NCBI GenBank assembly: GCA_028721415.1
Contig: JAQYIU010000030.1
Location: 1 to 54,920, forward strand
Length of the DNA: 54,920 nucleotides
Reading direction: 5' to 3'
DNA from: Lachnospiraceae bacterium
Lineage (GTDB): Bacteria > Bacillota > Clostridia > Lachnospirales > Lachnospiraceae
Shown: positions 49,842 to 54,920 of the stretch, piece after piece
Position numbering within the stretch: the first letter of the stretch is position 1
Layout: each line of letters starts with the position of its first letter
Position numbers and translations under genes: made by a program
The notes under the pieces: generated by a model
What the model saw: only the letters and a program-made list of their open reading frames with translations
Databases searched by the model: none
Told to the model about the DNA's origin: nothing

Positions 49842-51590
49842 ATGAAAATGATGATGCATTTTTTAAAACAATATAAAAAGGAATGTGTTCTGGCACCACT
49901 GTTTAAGATGCTGGAAGCTTTGCTGGAATTATTTGTCCCTCTCGTAGTGGCCCGAATTATTGACCAGGGGATATATGCACAGGATAAAACATATATTATT
50001 ACGAGATGTCTGATTTTATTTGTTCTGGCGGCAGCGGGACTTGCCTTTTCGGTTACGGCACAGTATTTTGCAGCGAAATCTGCAGTCGGGGCTGCCACAG
50101 CCATGCGTGGGAAACTATTTCGTCACATACAGACTTTTGGATATGAGGAGATGGATGCGGCAGGCAGTGCGACGCTGATCACTCGCATGACCAGTGATAT
50201 CAATCAGGTTCAGAGCGGGATTAATATGGCGTTGCGCCTTTTCCTGCGTTCCCCTTTTGTCGTTCTTGGAGCTGTGGTGATGGCATTTTCCATTGACATT
50301 GAGGCGGCATTGATTTTTGCGGTGACGGTGCCTCTTTTGGCAGTGGTTGTATTTACTGTTATGGCAGTTACAAAACCAATATACAAAAAAGTCCAGGGAA
50401 GTCTTGACCGTATTTTAAATATTACAAGAGAGAATCTTTCCGGAGTTCGGGTGATTCGAGCTTTTCATCAGGAACAAAATGAAATAGATTCTTTTTGTGC
50501 AGTCAATGATGAATTGACCGGACTTCAAAAATTTGCCGGAAAGATATCGGGCCTGTCCAATCCGTTGACTTTTGTCATCATTAATGTGGCAATTATCCTT
50601 TTGGTTTATGTTGGCGCACTGCGTGTTGATATGGGAGAACTCAGTCAGGGAGAGGTGGTTGCTCTTTATAATTATATGTCTCAGATACTTGTGGAACTGG
50701 TTAAATTTGCTAATTTAATCGTGACTATTACCAAAGCGTTGGCCAGCATGAATCGGATAGGCGATGTTTTGCATATCACTCCGAATATGAAAGAAGGACA
50801 GGGTTCTGGTCTGAGGATAATACAAGGGGAAGGTTCAGAACAGGGGGATGAGCCTCCGATCATCGAGTTTCAGGATGTTTCTTTTGGATATCATGCAAAT
50901 GGAGAACCGGCGATTCAGCATATTTCCTTTCGGGTAAAAAGAGGGGAGACTGTAGGCATCATAGGGGGAACCGGAGCTGGCAAGTCCACTTTGATTAATC
51001 TGATTCCCCGTTTTTATGATGTAACAAAAGGAACAGTCCGGATTCGAGGACGAAATATCAAAGAATATACCTTTCAGGAACTGCGAAGCCAGATTTCAGT
51101 TGTTCCACAAAAAGCACAGCTTTTTGCAGGGACAATTCGAAGTAACCTTATGTTAGGTTGTCCGGATGCCACAGAAGAAGATCTGGAAGAGGCATTGGAG
51201 ATATCTCAGGCAGCAGAATTTGTCAATACAAAGGAAAAAGGGCTTGATTTTGTGGTTGAACAGGGAGGAAAAAATCTGTCTGGCGGACAAAAGCAGAGAC
51301 TGACTCTGGCCAGAGCCCTTGTGAGAAAGTCGGAGATTCTGATCATGGATGACAGTGCATCGGCGCTGGATTATGCTACCGATGCAAAACTGCGAAAAGC
51401 AATCCGAGAAATGAAAGGAAAACCAACAGTATTTATTGTGTCTCAGAGAGCTTCATCGATTTTAAATGCGGACCAGATTATTGTACTTGATGATGGGGAG
51501 ATGGCAGGCATCGGTACTCATGAGGAACTTCTTACATCCTGTAAAGTTTATCAGGAGATTTATGAAACGCAGTTTATGAAGGAGAATTGA
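49842..51590 (+). CDS. ABC exporter half-transporter, subunit with degenerate Walker B
   Basis: 582 aa: six-helix TM domain (about 1-310) fused to an ATPase domain. Walker A GGTGAGKST (about 376), signature NLSGGQKQR (about 479), but Walker B ends LIMDDSASALD, i.e. Asp replaces the catalytic Glu. This is the asymmetric partner in heterodimeric exporters such as BmrCD or TM287/288. An AAAGGACG is upstream of ATG 49842. The partner gene starts 1 nt after its stop. Substrate (drug, lipid or peptide) unknown. Confidence 0.92.
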   Translation: MKMMMHFLKQYKKECVLAPLFKMLEALLELFVPLVVARIIDQGIYAQDKTYIITRCLILFVLAAAGLAFSVTAQYFAAKSAVGAATAMRGKLFRHIQTFGYEEMDAAGSATLITRMTSDINQVQSGINMALRLFLRSPFVVLGAVVMAFSIDIEAALIFAVTVPLLAVVVFTVMAVTKPIYKKVQGSLDRILNITRENLSGVRVIRAFHQEQNEIDSFCAVNDELTGLQKFAGKISGLSNPLTFVIINVAIILLVYVGALRVDMGELSQGEVVALYNYMSQILVELVKFANLIVTITKALASMNRIGDVLHITPNMKEGQGSGLRIIQGEGSEQGDEPPIIEFQDVSFGYHANGEPAIQHISFRVKRGETVGIIGGTGAGKSTLINLIPRFYDVTKGTVRIRGRNIKEYTFQELRSQISVVPQKAQLFAGTIRSNLMLGCPDATEEDLEEALEISQAAEFVNTKEKGLDFVVEQGGKNLSGGQKQRLTLARALVRKSEILIMDDSASALDYATDAKLRKAIREMKGKPTVFIVSQRASSILNADQIIVLDDGEMAGIGTHEELLTSCKVYQEIYETQFMKEN

Positions 51591-51591
51591 C

Positions 51592-53343
51592 ATGGAAATG
51601 AAAAAATCTTCTCAGAAAAAAACAATGAATATATTATGGAAGTATCTGAAAAATTACTGGATTTTTGTATTATTATCTATTATGATGGCTGCAGTGACAG
51701 TGGCGGGAACATTGTATGTTCCGATCATGATTGGAAAAGCGATTGATTGTATTGTGGGACCTGATCAGGTTGAATTTCGAACAATATATGATATTATATT
51801 TCGGGTTTTGGTAATTGTAGCTGTCACTGGTCTTGCTCAGTGGATCATGAATATCTGCAATAACCTGATCACATTTCATGTCACAAGGGATATCCGAAAT
51901 GATGCCATAGAACAGATTGAGATTCTGCCCTTAAAATATATCGACGGACATTCTTATGGAGATATTGTGAGTCGGGTGATTGCTGATGTGGATCAGTTTG
52001 CGGATGGTCTTTTAATGGGATTTACCCAGTTTTTTACCGGTGTGATCACGATTATGGGTACCCTTGGGTTTATGCTTTCCATTCACCTGACGATTGCTCT
52101 TCTTGTAGTATGTCTGACACCGATCTCTCTTTTTGTAGCGAGGTTCATTGCCAATCATACTTATTCCATGTTTCGTCTTCAATCAGAGACGAGAGGAGAG
52201 CAGACGGCATTGGTGGAAGAGATGATTGAGGGACAGAAAGTGGTGAAAGCATTTGGATATGAGGAACGTGCCCAGGTGCGTTTCGATGAGGTGAATGACC
52301 GATTGCAGAAATGTTCGCTTCGGGCGATTTTCTATTCTTCTCTCACAAACCCATGCACTCGTTTTGTCAACAGTCTGGTTTATGCCAGTGTGGCTTTCAG
52401 TGGAGCGTTAACGGTTCTCACCGGTTCTTTGTCGGTGGGACAGCTTTCCTGTCTCTTAAGCTATGCAAATCAGTCTACGAAGCCTTTTAATGAGATTTCC
52501 GGGGTTATCACAGAACTACAGAATGCGTTTGCCTGTGCGGCGAGAATCTTTGAGTTGATAGAAGAGACGCCGCAGATACCGGAGACGGCTGACGCCCTCT
52601 CTCTTGATCATGTTGAGGGAAATGTGACTCTTGATCATGTGAATTTTTCTTATCGTCCTGATCAGTCCCTGATTGAAGATTTCAATCTTAATGTGGAACC
52701 GGGACAGAGGGTGGCTATTGTTGGCCCAACTGGTTGTGGAAAGACAACGATCATTAATCTTCTGATGCGGTTTTATGACGTCGATTCAGGAAAAATTTGT
52801 GTGGATGACAGGGATATTCGTCAGATTACAAGAGGAAGCCTCAGAAGTTCCTATGGGATGGTTCTTCAGGATACCTGGCTCAAAACAGGAACAGTCAGGG
52901 ATAATATTACCATGGGAAATGACAGTTATACGGATGAAGAGATCATTGCGGCGGCAAAAGAAGCACATTCCTGGAGTTTTATCAAAAAAATGTCCAACGG
53001 ACTCGATACCATGATTACGGAAGATGGAGCAGGTATGAGTCAGGGACAAAAACAGCTTCTTTGCATCACCAGAGTAATGCTTCATTTACCGTCCATGTTG
53101 ATTTTGGATGAAGCGACATCTTCCATAGATACCCGAACGGAAATCAAAATCCAGGAAGCTTTTGCCAAGATGATGGAAGGAAGGACCAGTTTTATTGTAG
53201 CCCATCGACTTTCCACCATTCAGAATGCAGATATCATTCTCGTCATGAAAGATGGGCATATTATTGAGAAAGGCAACCATGAGAATCTTTTGCAAAAAAA
53301 CGGCTTTTACGCCAATCTTTATCACAGTCAGTTTGCAGGTTGA
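51592..53343 (+). CDS. ABC exporter half-transporter, catalytic subunit
   Basis: 583 aa, same TM-NBD layout. Walker A GPTGCGKTT (about 378), D-loop/Walker B LILDEATSSIDT with the catalytic Glu intact, but the signature is MSQGQ instead of LSGGQ. Thus the functional ATP site uses this protein's Walker motifs with the partner's LSGGQ, and the second site is degenerate. Translation is coupled to the first subunit (1-nt gap). Confidence 0.93.
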   Translation: MEMKKSSQKKTMNILWKYLKNYWIFVLLSIMMAAVTVAGTLYVPIMIGKAIDCIVGPDQVEFRTIYDIIFRVLVIVAVTGLAQWIMNICNNLITFHVTRDIRNDAIEQIEILPLKYIDGHSYGDIVSRVIADVDQFADGLLMGFTQFFTGVITIMGTLGFMLSIHLTIALLVVCLTPISLFVARFIANHTYSMFRLQSETRGEQTALVEEMIEGQKVVKAFGYEERAQVRFDEVNDRLQKCSLRAIFYSSLTNPCTRFVNSLVYASVAFSGALTVLTGSLSVGQLSCLLSYANQSTKPFNEISGVITELQNAFACAARIFELIEETPQIPETADALSLDHVEGNVTLDHVNFSYRPDQSLIEDFNLNVEPGQRVAIVGPTGCGKTTIINLLMRFYDVDSGKICVDDRDIRQITRGSLRSSYGMVLQDTWLKTGTVRDNITMGNDSYTDEEIIAAAKEAHSWSFIKKMSNGLDTMITEDGAGMSQGQKQLLCITRVMLHLPSMLILDEATSSIDTRTEIKIQEAFAKMMEGRTSFIVAHRLSTIQNADIILVMKDGHIIEKGNHENLLQKNGFYANLYHSQFAG

Positions 53344-53396
53344 TGGATTTTTCTGCAATTGTTTGTAAGAAAAGACAAAATTATGCTTCTGAGGAC

Positions 53397-53425
53397 TTGT
53401 ATAATGTGAAAAAATTAACTATAAT
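53397..53425 (+). promoter_or_regulatory. SigA-type promoter for the flavodiiron gene
   Basis: TTGTAT (53397-53402), 17 nt, TATAAT (53420-53425), 56 nt before the start. Confidence 0.65.
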
Positions 53426-53481
53426 AATACTGCATATATCATGTCAGTATATAGAAAAGAAATAATAACGAGGTGATCATA

Positions 53482-54636
53482 ATGGTTAATGTAACAAAGG
53501 ATATTTTTTATGTTGGTGTCAATGACCATGATATTGATTTATTTGAAGGACAGTATGATGTGCCAAATGGTATGGCATATAATTCCTACGTGGTTATGGA
53601 TGAAAAAATTACAGTATTTGATACCGTAGATGCAAGATTTAAAGACGAATGGCTGGCAAATATCGCTGAGGTTCTCGGTGACAGAAAGCCGGATTACCTG
53701 GTGGTTCAGCATATGGAACCGGATCATTCCGCAAATATTCTGAATTTTGCCATTGCGTATCCGGATGCAAAAATCGTTGCCAATACAAAAACATTCGGCA
53801 TGATGAAACAGTTTTTTGGAACAGATTTTTATCACAAACAGGTTGTAGTAAAAGATGGAGAAAGTTTATGTACCGGTAACCATACATTCACTTTTGTATT
53901 TGCTCCAATGGTACACTGGCCGGAAGTTATGGTAACCTATGATTCTTGTGATAAGGTGCTGTTCTCTGCGGATGGTTTTGGTAAATTTGGTGCACTTGAT
54001 GTGGAAGAAGACTGGGCATGTGAAGCGAGAAGATATTATATCGGAATCGTTGGCAAATATGGCATGATGGTTCAGAATCTGTTAAAGAAAGCAGCTGCCC
54101 TTGATATTCAGATCATTTGTCCGCTCCACGGTCCGATTCTCACAGAGAATCTTGGATACTATATTAATCTCTATGATATCTGGTCTTCCTATTCTGTAGA
54201 GTCAGAAGGAACCTTGATCTGCTATACCTCTGTATATGGCAATACCAAAAAAGCAGTAGAATACCTTGCTGAGCAGTTGAAAGCAGAAGGTTGTCCGAAG
54301 GTGGTTGTCAATGATCTTGCAAGATGCGATATGGCAGAAGCAGTGGAAGATGCTTTCCGTTATGGAAAACTCATTCTTGCCACTACTACATATAATGCAG
54401 ATATCTTCCCATTTATGCGAGAGTTTATCGATCATCTGACAGAAAGAGAATATCAGAATCGAAAGATTGCCTTCGTGGAAAATGGTACCTGGGCACCACA
54501 GGCAGCTAAAATCATGAAATCCAAATTTGAGAAGAGCAAAAACATTACTTTTGCCAACACTACCGTATCCATTCGTTCCGCAATGTCAGAACAAAATAAG
54601 ATAGAGATTCTTTCTCTTGCAAAAGAAATGAAATAA
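53482..54636 (+). CDS. fprA: FprA family A-type flavoprotein (flavodiiron O2/NO reductase)
   Basis: 384 aa. N-terminal metallo-beta-lactamase-like diiron domain with HMEPDH (H77, E79, D81, H82) and later HW and PLHGP ligands; C-terminal flavodoxin domain (about 250-384) beginning ICYTSVYGNTKKAVEYL, which binds FMN. Reduces O2 to water (and NO), protecting strict anaerobes; electrons come from rubredoxin or a related donor, not encoded here. ATG 53482 follows GAGGTGATCATA; an in-frame GTG at 53473 lies inside the ribosome binding site. Confidence 0.94.
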   Translation: MVNVTKDIFYVGVNDHDIDLFEGQYDVPNGMAYNSYVVMDEKITVFDTVDARFKDEWLANIAEVLGDRKPDYLVVQHMEPDHSANILNFAIAYPDAKIVANTKTFGMMKQFFGTDFYHKQVVVKDGESLCTGNHTFTFVFAPMVHWPEVMVTYDSCDKVLFSADGFGKFGALDVEEDWACEARRYYIGIVGKYGMMVQNLLKKAAALDIQIICPLHGPILTENLGYYINLYDIWSSYSVESEGTLICYTSVYGNTKKAVEYLAEQLKAEGCPKVVVNDLARCDMAEAVEDAFRYGKLILATTTYNADIFPFMREFIDHLTEREYQNRKIAFVENGTWAPQAAKIMKSKFEKSKNITFANTTVSIRSAMSEQNKIEILSLAKEMK

Positions 54637-54660
54637 TAATCTGTTTTATAAATTAATAAA

Positions 54661-54699
54661 AAAGTCAACAAACTATTCTATAGTTTTGTTGGCTTTTTT
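54661..54699 (+). terminator. Rho-independent terminator after fprA
   Basis: AAAGTCAACAAACT, loop, AGTTTTGTTGGCTTTTTT with one unpaired base. Followed directly by the next promoter. Confidence 0.85.
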
Positions 54700-54717
54700 C
54701 TTTTTATTGTGTATAAT
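54689..54717 (+). promoter_or_regulatory. SigA-type promoter for the last partial gene
   Basis: TTGGCT (54689-54694), 17 nt, TATAAT (54712-54717). The -35 overlaps the descending arm of the fprA terminator. Confidence 0.5.
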
Positions 54718-54799
54718 ATCATTATAAAAACAAAAAGAATAGATTTGAGTGTAATATAATGTAATGATAGGTTTTTTGTATTTATGAATGGTGGGTTTG

Positions 54800-54920
54800 A
54801 TGAATAATAAAAAGAAAGCAACTTTAAAAAACAGGTGGATAGAGTTATGCCTTATATGTGTAACGATGATTGTTATGACATATATGATAGTTGACGGAAT
54901 CAGACAGAATATAGATTGGA
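54800..54920 (+). CDS. 5' end of a membrane protein (partial)
   Basis: ATG 54800 (weak GGTGGG upstream) begins MNNKKKATLKNRW followed by a TM helix (about LCLICVTMIVMTYMIV) and a polar stretch cut by the window edge. Could be a signal anchor of a secreted or sensor protein; not identifiable. Confidence 0.5.
   Translation, partial: MNNKKKATLKNRWIELCLICVTMIVMTYMIVDGIRQNIDW

Noticed and set aside
1-54920. tRNA, rRNA, SRP RNA, tmRNA or CRISPR genes
   Set aside because: No cloverleaf with TTCGA-type arms, rRNA segments or regular repeat-spacer arrays were seen.

Overview
The window is a chromosomal segment of a low-G+C, spore-forming, anaerobic Firmicute, most probably a member of the Lachnospiraceae (Clostridia). 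The reasons are base composition (about 40% G+C by eye), strong AGGAGG-type ribosome binding sites with several GTG/TTG starts, a complete spoIIIA operon plus spoIVB, ylbJ and ytfJ/gerW, two Asp23/Gls24 proteins, an FprA-type flavodiiron protein, and Clostridia-typical gene order. No tRNA, rRNA or CRISPR array was seen.

Layout. 1-701: end of a lactose/cellobiose-type PTS operon (IIB, IIA). 1022-6107: CorA, an apparently inactive rhomboid/derlin-like protein with a C-terminal zinc-finger-like tail, pyruvate kinase, a small unknown gene, and the ytfI-ytfJ-like pair (DUF2953, GerW). 6205-14775: the conserved series rpmB, Asp23 (yloU), fakA (yloV), recG, rsmD, coaD, a coiled-coil gene, ylbJ on the opposite strand, the YceD gene and rpmF. 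14776-25935: an accessory island of about 11 kb lying between rpmF and plsX. It holds an IS200/IS605-like right-end remnant, two unknown envelope proteins, an ECF sigma/anti-sigma-like pair, a decayed MacAB-like efflux operon (adaptor present, ATPase missing, permease broken), DUF2325, a HAD phosphatase, a broken lipoprotein-like gene, a FAD/[2Fe-2S] oxidoreductase, and most of the dispersed repeats. 26041-33571: plsX, rnc, smc, ftsY and ilvA (no acpP). 33723-38779: spoIIIAA-AH. 38876-49205: the housekeeping run asp23 (yqhY), nusB, xseA, xseB, ispA, dxs, tlyA, nadK, argR, recN, spoIVB; spo0A, which normally follows spoIVB, is absent here. 49255-54920: a DtxR/MntR-like regulator, a heterodimeric ABC exporter, an FprA flavoprotein and the start of an unknown membrane protein.

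How the genes fit together: the window combines translation (L28, L32, RsmD), lipid and isoprenoid precursors (PlsX, FakA, IspA, Dxs), chromosome maintenance (RecG, SMC, XseAB, RecN), secretion (FtsY), and the SpoIIIA-SpoIIQ channel / SpoIVB signalling branch of sporulation.

The most unusual signal is a family of dispersed intergenic elements. Two copies of 129 nt differ at about six positions (6707-6835, 18984-19112), one copy has an internal deletion (16285-16381), and one copy is only the first hairpin (22809-22850). Each full copy folds into three hairpins, and the deleted copy carries compensatory changes that keep the middle stem. This points to selection or mobility acting on the folded form. 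Coordinates and motifs were read by hand; family assignments come from recognised motifs and gene order, not database searches.
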